From positions 1-64,000 of the forward strand of contig DKKT01000065.1 of the NCBI GenBank assembly GCA_002455425.1: DNA of 64,000 bases. Direction: 5' to 3'. Every line of letters begins with the position of its first letter. Position 1 is the stretch's first letter. This document shows, in pieces, positions 53,237 to 61,182 of the stretch. The stretch comes from Chthonomonas sp. UBA6659 (GTDB lineage: Bacteria; Armatimonadota; Fimbriimonadia; Fimbriimonadales; Fimbriimonadaceae). A program made the translations under genes and the position numbers. The notes beneath the pieces were generated by a model, which was given only the letters and a program-made list of their open reading frames with translations, had not been told where the DNA came from and searched no databases.

Positions 53237-53917
53237 ATGCCCGGCAACGCCGTGATCCTCCTGAGCGGCGGACTCGATTCCGCCACGACCTTGGCTCTTG
53301 CGGCCGAGCAGGGCTTTGCCTGTTACGCCCTCACCGTACGCTACGGTCAGCGACATGCCGTCGAACTTCAGGCCGCCGAGCGGGTGGCGGCCGCGCTCGG
53401 CGTTCGCCGTCACGAAATCGTCGATCTCGATCTCCGGGCTTTTGGCGGCTCGGCCCTCACGGCGGAGATCGACGTCCCGAAGGATCGCACGGTGGCGGCG
53501 ATGACGGAGGAGATTCCGGTAACGTACGTCCCCGCCCGGAACACGATTTTTCTCGCGCTCGCGCTAGCGTGGGCGGAGACGCTACCGGCGTATGACCTCT
53601 TCGTTGGCGTGAATGCGGTCGACTACAGCGGGTATCCGGATTGTCGGCCGGCGTTCATCGAGGCATTCGGGCACCTGGCAAACGTCGCGACGAAGGCAGG
53701 CATCGAGGACGGCCGGTTCCGGATTCACGCACCGCTCATCGACCTCAGCAAGACCGAGATCATCCGCGAAGGGCTCCGGCTCGGTGTCGACTACGGCCTT
53801 ACGCACTCGTGCTACGATCCGGACCCGAGCGGCCGCCCGTGCGAACGCTGCGATTCCTGTCATATCCGCGCGGAGGCGTTCGCGGCGCTGGGCACCGTCG
53901 ACCCGGCACGCGTTTAG
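53237..53917 (+). CDS. queC: 7-cyano-7-deazaguanine synthase
   Basis: 226 residues. PP-loop ATPase motif VILLSGGLDSATTLAL near residue 8, VPARNTIFLALALAWAE near 92, GVNAVDYSGYPDCRPAFIEA near 122, and the zinc-binding Cys set CYDPDPSGRPCERCDSC near 195. It converts 7-carboxy-7-deazaguanine to preQ0 for queuosine synthesis (or other deazapurine products). queD, queE and queF are not in the window. Its stop overlaps the stop of the convergent gene at 53914. Confidence 0.95.
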   Translation: MPGNAVILLSGGLDSATTLALAAEQGFACYALTVRYGQRHAVELQAAERVAAALGVRRHEIVDLDLRAFGGSALTAEIDVPKDRTVAAMTEEIPVTYVPARNTIFLALALAWAETLPAYDLFVGVNAVDYSGYPDCRPAFIEAFGHLANVATKAGIEDGRFRIHAPLIDLSKTEIIREGLRLGVDYGLTHSCYDPDPSGRPCERCDSCHIRAEAFAALGTVDPARV

Positions 53918-55614
53918 GCCGCTCGGACGCCGGCGTCGCTGAGGTCGAACACGACTTCCAGCGGCGTCTTCGACCCCAAGTCGACGGTCGCCGCCGTCCA
54001 GGTCGCTCCGAGGCGCTGGACCGTCTGAGTCGCCGTCTTGAACCCCTTCGCCGTTGCCTGGGCGCCTCCTCCGAGGAACAGAAGGGTGAGGCCGTCGAGG
54101 TCGTCTTCCGCGATCAACTTGATCCCGGCTCGCGGAGCATCGAACCAGGAGCTCTGGCGCAAGGTTCGGCGCAGGCGCTCGCGAATTTGGAGCGATCCGG
54201 CGAGAACCGTCTCCAACCGAAACTGCCGCGCGGCCGTCACAAAACCCCGAATACCCACGCTCGCCGCTTGGCTTCGGCTCAAGTCGGTTTGCACCGCGAC
54301 GTGGAGGCAACCGTGGCGAGTGGCCACCCGTTCCGCGAGCGTCGGAAGGGCGGTCTCCGGAGTGACGACCCCCGGCTGGAAGCCGACATAGGGGAGCTCC
54401 ATAACTTTGCGGGACATGCCATCGCGCCGCTGCGGGAAGAACGGGTGGCATGTGCCGAACGTGAAACCAGACGTCCCCGGGTGACGTCCGCCCTTCGCGA
54501 CCGAGATCTTACATCCGGCTGTCTCCGCGACCTCGTAAAGATGATCATAGCCGTGCCATGCCCCCCCCTCGAATCGAACGACCGGAAGCGACGCGAAGCC
54601 ACTTGCACGAGCGAGCGCAACATGGAGAATCTTCAGACGCTCTTCTGCCGACCCACCGCCCTCGGCGGAGGCCAGGAGACCGAGTTCGTGATCGGCGCGT
54701 CGGATCGTCCGGTAGGTGTCGAGCCCATAGCCGGGATGTCCGACGATCCACGACGCGGGACAACCGATCATCGAACATAGATTCGCGAGGTTGGAAAAGC
54801 CCTCGGTCGAAAACTCGGGGCAATCGACGGTGAGGCATGCGACGCCATCGGCGTTGTCCGGCCATGGCCAGTAGATCACGAATCGCTTCTCGGTACTCTC
54901 GATCGTCTCGATGACCTGGCGGATGAAGATCTCCTTGACGAGGTCGGCGTGAGGCGTACCGAAGAACGGCGTCGAACACTCGGGCGTGGTCTCTCGATCC
55001 TGCTCGAATGAAAAGGGAATCCCGTCGTCCGCCGTCAGACAACCATCGTCGAGGATCGCCGTGCCGTCGTTCGGACCGATGCCGTCGCACTCGATGGATC
55101 GCCCCATCTGAAAAAGCGCACACGTCGTCCCGACGTGTGGCGCGAAGTAGTACGCGCGGGGTTTGCGCGTCGCCGCGGCTGTCCCGTTTGAAAACGTCAC
55201 GAGTACCTGACTGTCGGTTGCGTCGACGTAGACCCCGCCGAGGCTCTTGGCGCTAGGTGCTCCCGTCGGCCAAGCCCGATCCGTCGGCGAGACCGGGCTC
55301 AGGGTCTCGGACGCAGGTCGCGCTCCGCCGGCTCGCGGCGTGACTCCGAGGAGCCTGTCCAACCCCCACGTACTCCCGCTCACCAGGATCGCACCACCCT
55401 TTTCTACGTACTCGCCGAGGAGGCGATCGAATCCGTAGGGAACCTCGCTCACGCCTGCAAGAATGAGGACATCGTAGTCGAAGCGCTTCTTGAAGGTCTC
55501 GTGGTTGCCCAACTCATGGGGAATCCCCCAGTGCTCGAGGACTTCTCGGTACCAGGAGGCGTAGGGATCGTCGGGGGCGAGGATCAGGGCGACTCGGGCA
55601 AGTTCCAAAGACAT
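53914..55614 (-). CDS. Hypothetical protein with GATase-like and deacetylase-like regions
   Basis: 566 residues, only partly recognised. The N-terminus (ARVALILAPDDPYASWYREV, then VLILAGVSEVPYGFDRLLGE and GGAILVSGSTW) has the alternating strand-helix pattern of class I glutamine amidotransferase-like or trimerisation domains seen in glycoside hydrolases. The middle (VACLTVDCPEFSTEGFSNLA, ASWIVGHPGYGLD, GFTFGTCHPFFP) resembles polysaccharide deacetylases, with a TVDCPE where a TFDD is usual. No catalytic assignment. The AGG of its possible ribosome site lies in the arm of a hairpin (55618-55652) directly before the ATG. Stop overlaps queC. Confidence 0.65.
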   Translation of the reverse strand: MSLELARVALILAPDDPYASWYREVLEHWGIPHELGNHETFKKRFDYDVLILAGVSEVPYGFDRLLGEYVEKGGAILVSGSTWGLDRLLGVTPRAGGARPASETLSPVSPTDRAWPTGAPSAKSLGGVYVDATDSQVLVTFSNGTAAATRKPRAYYFAPHVGTTCALFQMGRSIECDGIGPNDGTAILDDGCLTADDGIPFSFEQDRETTPECSTPFFGTPHADLVKEIFIRQVIETIESTEKRFVIYWPWPDNADGVACLTVDCPEFSTEGFSNLANLCSMIGCPASWIVGHPGYGLDTYRTIRRADHELGLLASAEGGGSAEERLKILHVALARASGFASLPVVRFEGGAWHGYDHLYEVAETAGCKISVAKGGRHPGTSGFTFGTCHPFFPQRRDGMSRKVMELPYVGFQPGVVTPETALPTLAERVATRHGCLHVAVQTDLSRSQAASVGIRGFVTAARQFRLETVLAGSLQIRERLRRTLRQSSWFDAPRAGIKLIAEDDLDGLTLLFLGGGAQATAKGFKTATQTVQRLGATWTAATVDLGSKTPLEVVFDLSDAGVRAA

Positions 55615-55617
55615 AAA

Positions 55618-55652
55618 GACACCTGCCTCGAATTTTCGGCGGGGCAGGTGTC
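55618..55652 (-). terminator. Hairpin between lipoprotein gene and 53914 gene
   Basis: Perfect 10-bp stem GACACCTGCC / GGCAGGTGTC with a 15-nt loop, then TTT and the ATG at 55614. It could end the upstream transcript and also hide the ribosome site of the next gene. Confidence 0.55.
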
Positions 55653-55665
55653 GATGCTCAGGGAG

Positions 55666-57240
55666 TTACTTGACGAACCGAACCGCGGTAGCGACGATCT
55701 TGCCGCCGCCGACGCTGCCCCGGATCGTGACCTTCGCCCCGGACGCGAGGGCGGCAAAGAACGCCTCGCGATCGATCAGCTTGTTTTCGAGATCGTAAAA
55801 CTTGGTCTTGGCATCGACCGCGACATCGGTCTCGTTCGACTCGATCTTCGACTGGGAGGCCAGTGAGTTCACGCGGAAGACACCCTTGTCTTTGTCGATG
55901 CTGACGACGCTACCATCGACCTGGACAAGATCAGGGGCTGCAGGCTTCGGTTGAGAGGGGGTCTTGGCCTCCTTCTCGTTCGGTTCCGCGCCCGCCGTAG
56001 TCGCTCCGGCCTGCGGCGCGGCAATCGGAGAAGCGCCTCCCGGGCTCTCAAGTTTCAGGCGGTTTGCCTTGAACGCGCCGGTCTTGTTGTCGAACTGTCC
56101 GTCCGCTTCCACCCTGACCGCCTCACTCGACTGCTTGAGGAACTCCTCTTTGTCGATCTTCCGGCCGTCCCGGCCCAGGAAGACGGCATTGCCGTCGAGC
56201 AGGACGGGAACCTCGTGTGCCGTCGAGAGGGGGCCGTCCGAGCGCGTCGTCGCGATCGCGAGGTCCTTGCCGTCCTTGTTCTTCAGGAAACCGGTGACTT
56301 CATCCGGGGCGGGCTTTCCGACGACGGCGATCGATCGGGCCAGAAATGTCTTCGAACCGGCGTCGAACACGCCGCGCACTTCGGCTTGAGCGTTGTTCGC
56401 CAGCTTGGGCTCGTCGCCCTTGGCATCGAAGGAGGCTGTTTCCGGTGAGCCGGTGACCCGAAGCGTGCGATTCGAACCCAGATTGAGCGCGAACGAAGCA
56501 TCCGGCACCTTGCCGCTCAGCGAACCGACCTTGCCGGTGAATGAAACCGGCTCGTGCCGAAGCAGGTCCGATAATCCTCCGGGGTCACCTTCGCGAAGGG
56601 TCACGAGAACGCCCTTCTTCGGATCGGGCTGTGCCTTGGCGAAATCGAAATCGAGGACCAGGGCGGTCAGATCATCCTTCTTGGCGAGGTTCAATGAGAG
56701 ACGGGCTCTGTCTTTCCCTTGAGCCAAGGCGTCGCTGAAGCGTCGCGTTTCCGGCGCGCTTTGGCCTGACTGGACCACGCTCATCTCACGCCCCAATTCG
56801 ATCTGCGCCCGCACGAGTTCCGATGAACTGAGGCTCGTTACGCCGAAGAACGCATAACGCGGGCCGGACTTGTCGCGGAGTGTCCGCAGATCGAGGACGA
56901 TGCCGTCGTTCGATTCGAAAACCGCGATCGAACTCTTGGACGTGAACAGTTCGACCTTGTAGATGCGGACGTAGGCGTGATCGAGCGGCGCATCCGAGTC
57001 ATCGGTGAGATAGACGGGGATGCCACCCGTGGCTCCGGCCAATGGAACCCCGGCCTGATTGGGACCACCTTTCCCGGCATTGTTGTTGACGCCTTGGTTC
57101 TGGCGACCCTGTTGGAGGCCGCCACCGGTCCAGCTACCCGACGAGTTACCGCCGAACGAGGACTGAGAGCCACCACAACCGATCGCGATCACGGCGGATC
57201 CGAAGACGGCGAGTGCCCACCACGCTTGACTTTTCGACAT
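55666..57240 (-). CDS. DUF4382-containing lipoprotein
   Basis: 524 residues. Lipoprotein signal with lipobox AIGC (Cys about residue 22) and a Ser/Gly/Asn/Gln-rich linker (GGSQSSFGGNSSGSWTGG). A DUF4382 domain follows (VYLTDDSDAPLDHAYVRIYK near 82), then two or three DUF5666-like small beta domains (FNRTL-type, AEVRGVFDAGSKTFLARSIA; VQVDGSVVSIDKDKGVFRVN). It is expected to sit on the outer face of a membrane; function unknown. The ATG at 57240 is preferred because AAGGAG lies about 7 nt upstream and it gives a clean lipoprotein signal. Confidence 0.8.
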   Translation of the reverse strand: MSKSQAWWALAVFGSAVIAIGCGGSQSSFGGNSSGSWTGGGLQQGRQNQGVNNNAGKGGPNQAGVPLAGATGGIPVYLTDDSDAPLDHAYVRIYKVELFTSKSSIAVFESNDGIVLDLRTLRDKSGPRYAFFGVTSLSSSELVRAQIELGREMSVVQSGQSAPETRRFSDALAQGKDRARLSLNLAKKDDLTALVLDFDFAKAQPDPKKGVLVTLREGDPGGLSDLLRHEPVSFTGKVGSLSGKVPDASFALNLGSNRTLRVTGSPETASFDAKGDEPKLANNAQAEVRGVFDAGSKTFLARSIAVVGKPAPDEVTGFLKNKDGKDLAIATTRSDGPLSTAHEVPVLLDGNAVFLGRDGRKIDKEEFLKQSSEAVRVEADGQFDNKTGAFKANRLKLESPGGASPIAAPQAGATTAGAEPNEKEAKTPSQPKPAAPDLVQVDGSVVSIDKDKGVFRVNSLASQSKIESNETDVAVDAKTKFYDLENKLIDREAFFAALASGAKVTIRGSVGGGKIVATAVRFVK

Positions 57241-57307
57241 ACCCACTCCTTGGGAGGATACCTCCCGAGGCTTCAACAACGGGGGCTTTTGCCGGGTTCC
57301 CGGCAAG

Positions 57308-58204
57308 TTAGTTGGTCAATCGAATTCGCGTCAGAGGCAGCCATATCGCCTCGGAGCGGGCGATGATCGACTCCCGGGGAATAAGCCCCCAAAAACGTCC
57401 GTCCGCCGACATGTTCCGGTTGTCGCCGATCATCAGGAAGTAGCCCGGCGGAATCTTCGCGGGAGGGAGATTGCGAACGCGCTCCTGATCCTCGAGCGGG
57501 ATCGGGAACTTGCTCATCATCTCCGGATTCACGCCAAACGGAGTGATCATCAGCGGAATGACCTTGCCGTTGTATTCGACCATCTTGAAGTCGAACTTGT
57601 CGAGCCGATCGCGGATCTGATCCGGATTCATGTTCTCGTATCGGTTGTTGCCGACCGCGAATGTGAAGACCTTGTAAGGCTCATTGACCGCCTTCCCGTT
57701 CCGATACAGCTGGTCGTCTTTGATTTCAATGACATCACCAGGGACTCCGATGCACCGCTTGATGAAGTCGGTCTGCTCGGGCTGATCGGGATTGAGCGCG
57801 ATCTTCGGCGGCTTGAACACAACGATCTCGCCGTGCTCCGGTGCCCGAAGCCGGTAGATCATCTTGTTCGCGAGGATGAAATCATTGATCTGCAGCGTCT
57901 GCACCATCGACGGTGACGGGATGTAGAACGTCTGCAGCGCGAACGGCCGGATCACCAGGAACACGAGCACGCCAGCGTAGATCACGGCGTCGAGCAACTC
58001 GTTGAAGATCCGGGCCGCCGTATACGCCCCCATGCGCCGGTGCTCGGGAGTCCGGACCATATACGGGTACAGCGCCAGGCGCGCGATCGTGCAGGCTGCG
58101 ACGAACAGCACGACCGTGCTGAGCTGAGTTCGGGCGAGCCGGTCGATGAAGCCGAAGAAGCCGCCCGGCTCCGTCTGCGCGATCAGCGGGCCGAAGTCGA
58201 GCAC
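57308..58204 (-). CDS. lepB: Signal peptidase I
   Basis: 298 residues. N-terminal transmembrane helices (about 18-40 and 72-92) followed by box B with the nucleophile in FYIPSPSMVQTL (Ser near residue 98), the general-base lysine in DFIKRCIGVPGD (near 150), and the later box in DNRNMSADGRFWG. It cuts signal peptides from exported proteins, several of which are encoded in this window. Start GTG at 58204 overlaps the rplS stop by 1 nt, so it is translated with the ribosomal protein gene. Confidence 0.95.
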   Translation of the reverse strand: MLDFGPLIAQTEPGGFFGFIDRLARTQLSTVVLFVAACTIARLALYPYMVRTPEHRRMGAYTAARIFNELLDAVIYAGVLVFLVIRPFALQTFYIPSPSMVQTLQINDFILANKMIYRLRAPEHGEIVVFKPPKIALNPDQPEQTDFIKRCIGVPGDVIEIKDDQLYRNGKAVNEPYKVFTFAVGNNRYENMNPDQIRDRLDKFDFKMVEYNGKVIPLMITPFGVNPEMMSKFPIPLEDQERVRNLPPAKIPPGYFLMIGDNRNMSADGRFWGLIPRESIIARSEAIWLPLTRIRLTN

Positions 58205-58554
58205 TAGCGGCGCTCTTTGATCCGGGCTTCCTTGCCGACCTTGTCGCGAAGGTAGTACAGCTTCGCGCGTCGGACTTTGCCTCGTCGAATGACCTCGAAC
58301 TTCGCGACGTTCGGCGAGTGGATCGGGAACGTGCGCTCCACCCCGACCGCGTTACTGATCTTCCGCAACGTCACGTTCTCGGCGATGCCGCCGTGGCGAC
58401 AGGCGATCACGACGCCCTCGAACACCTGGATTCGCTCCTTGCCGGCTTCACGTACCTTGACGTGGGCCCGCACAGTATCACCCGGGTTGATCTTGGGCAG
58501 ATCGGTCTTCTTGTATTCGGCGACGACGCTTTCGAGAATCGCTTGCTTGGACAT
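58204..58554 (-). CDS. rplS: Ribosomal protein bL19
   Basis: 116 residues, standard length. NPGDTVRAHVKV near residue 24, QVFEGVVIACRHGG near 43, and the C-terminal VRRAKLYYLRDKVGKEARIK are diagnostic. It lies at the 30S-50S interface. A GGGAG ribosome site about 8 nt before the ATG at 58554 indicates a conventional leader. In many bacteria it follows rpsP-rimM-trmD; here it is instead first of a pair with lepB, an order also known in other phyla. Confidence 0.97.
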   Translation of the reverse strand: MSKQAILESVVAEYKKTDLPKINPGDTVRAHVKVREAGKERIQVFEGVVIACRHGGIAENVTLRKISNAVGVERTFPIHSPNVAKFEVIRRGKVRRAKLYYLRDKVGKEARIKERR

Positions 58555-58633
58555 GAGGTCACTCCCACCCGACCGGACATCGGGCGCGGACAGGAAGGAT
58601 ACCCCATCCTGTTCCACGACAGCCGCCCCGGGA

Positions 58634-58639
58634 TAGACT
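58634..58639 (+). promoter_or_regulatory. -10-like TAGACT, leaderless promoter of phosphotransferase gene
   Basis: TAGACT, spacer CCCCGG (6 nt), GTG at 58646. Confidence 0.5.
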
Positions 58640-58645
58640 CCCCGG

Positions 58646-59569
58646 GTGTTCGAACCCTGTCCCATCCCTCCCGAACGGATCGAGGCGTTCCTCCGCACCC
58701 ACGGATTGCCCACCGGCCCCCTCGAACCGATCGTCGGGCAGGCGGTCGTCAATTGGGTCTTCCTCGTCGGCGAGACCCACGTCCTCAGGGTCAATCGCCC
58801 GACGGTCGAGACCGACGACGCCTACACCGAGCGCATTGCCGTCCCCGCCGTCCGGGCTGCCGGAATCGAGACCCCCGCCCTCCTCCTCTTCGACGACTCC
58901 CGCGACGTGCTCGATAGCGTCGTCACCGTTTACGAGCAATCCCCAGGGAAGGCGCTCGGGCGCCTGCCGATCCACCCGGCCAAGCTACCCGACCTCTACC
59001 GCGCGCTCGGCCGGCAGGTCGCGATCCTCCAGCAACGCATCACCGCGATTGACGATCCCCACGGGTGGCTCGACCTCGAAGAAGTCGTGGACTCCAGAGC
59101 CGTACTCGAGACCGCCCGTAGGGACGGCAGAATCGACGCCCTCACCGATGAATGGCTCGCCCGCTGGATCGAGCAACTCCACGCCGCCTTCGCAGCCCCT
59201 CGTGAGAAGGTGTTTGCCCACAACGACCTTCACGCGTTCAACACGCTGGTCGATCCGGAGACAGGAGCGTTCGTCGCGACGATCGACTGGGGTGACGCCG
59301 GCTGGATGGATCCGTCGACAGACTTCGACACCGTCCCGCTTTGGGCGGTCCCATGGATGCTCGAGGGCTACGAGCGCGAAGGTGGCACCGTCGACGAAGG
59401 CTTCATCGGGCGGATTCTCTGGGACGCGGTCGGTACGCTCCTGTCCTGGGAGGATCACCCCGGCGACGAACCCTGGGCACCGAAACTGTCGAGCTTTTGG
59501 GCGAACCTCGTTCGCCTCACCCGTATACCACTCGACCCTCGGTGGAAGCCCTGGCTGCCGGAGCCGTAG
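58646..59569 (+). CDS. Phosphotransferase (APH) family protein
   Basis: 307 residues, aminoglycoside-phosphotransferase/choline-kinase-like fold. The catalytic loop VFAHNDLHAFNTLVD (Brenner motif, Asp and Asn, near residue 193) and the metal-binding TIDWGDAGWMDP (near 212) are intact, with an N-terminal kinase-like lobe. Related proteins phosphorylate aminoglycosides, macrolides, homoserine, choline or sugars; the substrate is unknown and there is no resistance context. GTG start at 58646 is set by the TAGACT hexamer 6 nt upstream. The next gene runs towards it and ends 5 nt away. Confidence 0.85.
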   Translation: MFEPCPIPPERIEAFLRTHGLPTGPLEPIVGQAVVNWVFLVGETHVLRVNRPTVETDDAYTERIAVPAVRAAGIETPALLLFDDSRDVLDSVVTVYEQSPGKALGRLPIHPAKLPDLYRALGRQVAILQQRITAIDDPHGWLDLEEVVDSRAVLETARRDGRIDALTDEWLARWIEQLHAAFAAPREKVFAHNDLHAFNTLVDPETGAFVATIDWGDAGWMDPSTDFDTVPLWAVPWMLEGYEREGGTVDEGFIGRILWDAVGTLLSWEDHPGDEPWAPKLSSFWANLVRLTRIPLDPRWKPWLPEP

Positions 59570-59573
59570 CCCG

Positions 59574-60266
59574 TCAGAGCCGAATCTGCTTGGGCACCCA
59601 CTTGACCGACATGTCGAAGTGGAGTTGATTCCGACCCCCGACGTGCGCCGACCACCCCTCGCGAGGCGGGATCGATCCTCCGACTGCCCACATCCCGTGG
59701 GCGTACTCCCACCACGGCGCCTCGAAGAACGGCGACATCAGCCACTCCTGTTCGCTCACCGAGACCCCCTTGGCGTCGCAAACGGCCATGGGACTTCGTC
59801 CCCGTGTGAACCGTGACGACGCGGGATGGGTTTCGGCAAGCAGATCGCTGATGTAGTGACTTGAACCTCGATCCGGACTCCGCACCCCACCTTCCTGCCA
59901 AACCCCGTGGAAGTGTTGTTTCCAGCCGGTCAATTCGGTCGCGGTCAGGACCGGCGAACGAAACAGGTCCCGGTTCCGAGCGTACGGCTGCCACAGCGGA
60001 AGGAACCCGCCGATCGTGCTGTACCGCTTTCCCCCGGCATTGACCGGCGGCGTCAACTGGAGGTCTTCATCGGGGATCCAGGGCATCGTATCGTCTGCGT
60101 CAGCCAGATAGAGTTCGTTCGCCGCCCCGATCTGCCGCAGGTTCGAGAGGCAACCCGCGCGCTTCGCGCTCTTCTTGGCTTGGGCGAAGACCGGAAACAG
60201 GATCGCGGCGAGGATCGCAATGATCGCGATGGTCACCAACAACTCGATCAACGTGAAGGCGCGCAT
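59574..60266 (-). CDS. Type IV pilin-like prepilin (DUF1559-type)
   Basis: 230 residues. The N-terminus MRAFTLIELLVTIAIIAILA is a classical prepilin cleavage site and N-methylation helix (F-T-L-I-E), followed by ILFPVFAQAKKSAKR, typical of Armatimonadota and Planctomycete pseudopilins, and a DUF1559-like beta domain (CLSNLRQIGAANELYLADAD). Such proteins are probably exported and processed by prepilin peptidase; no secretion or pilus genes are adjacent. The ATG at 60266 removes ten upstream residues and restores the canonical start. Confidence 0.88.
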   Translation of the reverse strand: MRAFTLIELLVTIAIIAILAAILFPVFAQAKKSAKRAGCLSNLRQIGAANELYLADADDTMPWIPDEDLQLTPPVNAGGKRYSTIGGFLPLWQPYARNRDLFRSPVLTATELTGWKQHFHGVWQEGGVRSPDRGSSHYISDLLAETHPASSRFTRGRSPMAVCDAKGVSVSEQEWLMSPFFEAPWWEYAHGMWAVGGSIPPREGWSAHVGGRNQLHFDMSVKWVPKQIRL

Positions 60267-60462
60267 GATCTTCAGTTCGCAGTGAGCTGTCTGCAATTCC
60301 TCCCACGACCAGCCAATTCCGGCACCTCAAGCCCCATGACTGGGTTCCCACTCTGGCTCGTGAGGGACTTCTCCTGTTCGTGCTGATAAGGTCCAGTTAA
60401 GGTCCCGGCCAAGGGGTCACGAAAAGGACCGTCGGATGAAAGAGTCCGTAGGAGAATTCCCT

Positions 60463-61119
60463 ATGAAAAAAGTACTTGTCTTCGCTTCGCTCTTCATGGC
60501 TGTGCCGGCTGCCCAAGCCCTGGTGATTACCTGCTGGACCTTCGAGGGCGACGTGATTACGCCCTCGACCGGAGCGGGCACCGCGTCTCTGGTCGGTGGG
60601 ACCACGGCGACGTTCGCCACCGGGTTCAGCGCCGGACGCGGCTGGAACACCACGACCTACCCAAGTCAGGGCACGAACCCGAAAACTGCCGGCGTTCAGT
60701 TCCTCGCGGCTACCACGGGGTACTTCAACATCACTGTCTCTTGGAACCAACGACACAGCAACACCTCAGCCAACACCGCGGTGCTCCAGTACACGACCGA
60801 CGGCACAACGTGGACCGACCACCAGACTTACTCGTTCGTTCCCGCGGCGACGGGAACGGGGGACACTTGGTACAGTCGAAGCGCCGATCTCTCGTCGGTC
60901 ACAGGCGTTGCCAACAACCCCCTGTTTGGTATCCGAGTCGTTTCCAACTACGATGCCGGCACGGGCACCTACCTGGCAAGCCGGTCAACTTCGACCTACG
61001 GGACGACGGGCACCTGGCGGTTCGACGACGTCAAGGTTGAGGGAGTGGTTCCAGAACCCGCCTCGATTGCAGCACTCAGCTTGGGACTGCTCGCTTTGGC
61101 CCGTCGCCGCCGAAGCTAA
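60463..61119 (+). CDS. PEP-CTERM sorting domain protein
   Basis: 218 residues. Signal peptide (MKKVLVFASLFMAVPAAQA), a beta-sandwich body with GYFNITVSWNQRHSNTSANT and FDDVKVEGV, and a C-terminal VPEPASIAALSLGLLALARR sorting signal: the VPEP motif, a hydrophobic helix and Arg cluster. Such proteins are expected to be recognised by an exosortase/archaeosortase-type enzyme, which is not in the window. TAGGAG lies 6-7 nt before the ATG, so it has a conventional leader. The upstream region contains a TAAGGTCC direct repeat. Confidence 0.85.
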   Translation: MKKVLVFASLFMAVPAAQALVITCWTFEGDVITPSTGAGTASLVGGTTATFATGFSAGRGWNTTTYPSQGTNPKTAGVQFLAATTGYFNITVSWNQRHSNTSANTAVLQYTTDGTTWTDHQTYSFVPAATGTGDTWYSRSADLSSVTGVANNPLFGIRVVSNYDAGTGTYLASRSTSTYGTTGTWRFDDVKVEGVVPEPASIAALSLGLLALARRRRS

Positions 61120-61132
61120 CCCCAACTGAAGC

Positions 61133-61169
61133 CATAATCTCATCCATGGTCAGGGCTATGCTGCCCTGA
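61133..61169 (+). other. CATAAT plus leaderless 7-codon upstream ORF (MVRAMLP)
   Basis: CATAAT (61133-61138), 7-nt spacer, ATG at 61146, seven codons and TGA (61167-61169). The ORF coincides with the hairpin at 61148-61171 and ends 13 nt before the ATG of the next gene. Confidence 0.4.
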
Positions 61170-61171
61170 CC
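61148..61171 (+). terminator. 9-bp hairpin before the 61183 gene
   Basis: GGTCAGGGC pairs perfectly with GCCCTGACC around a TATGCT loop. No T-run; may be a terminator of the PEP-CTERM gene or a leader structure. Confidence 0.45.
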
Positions 61172-61182
61172 GTGAGAAGAGA

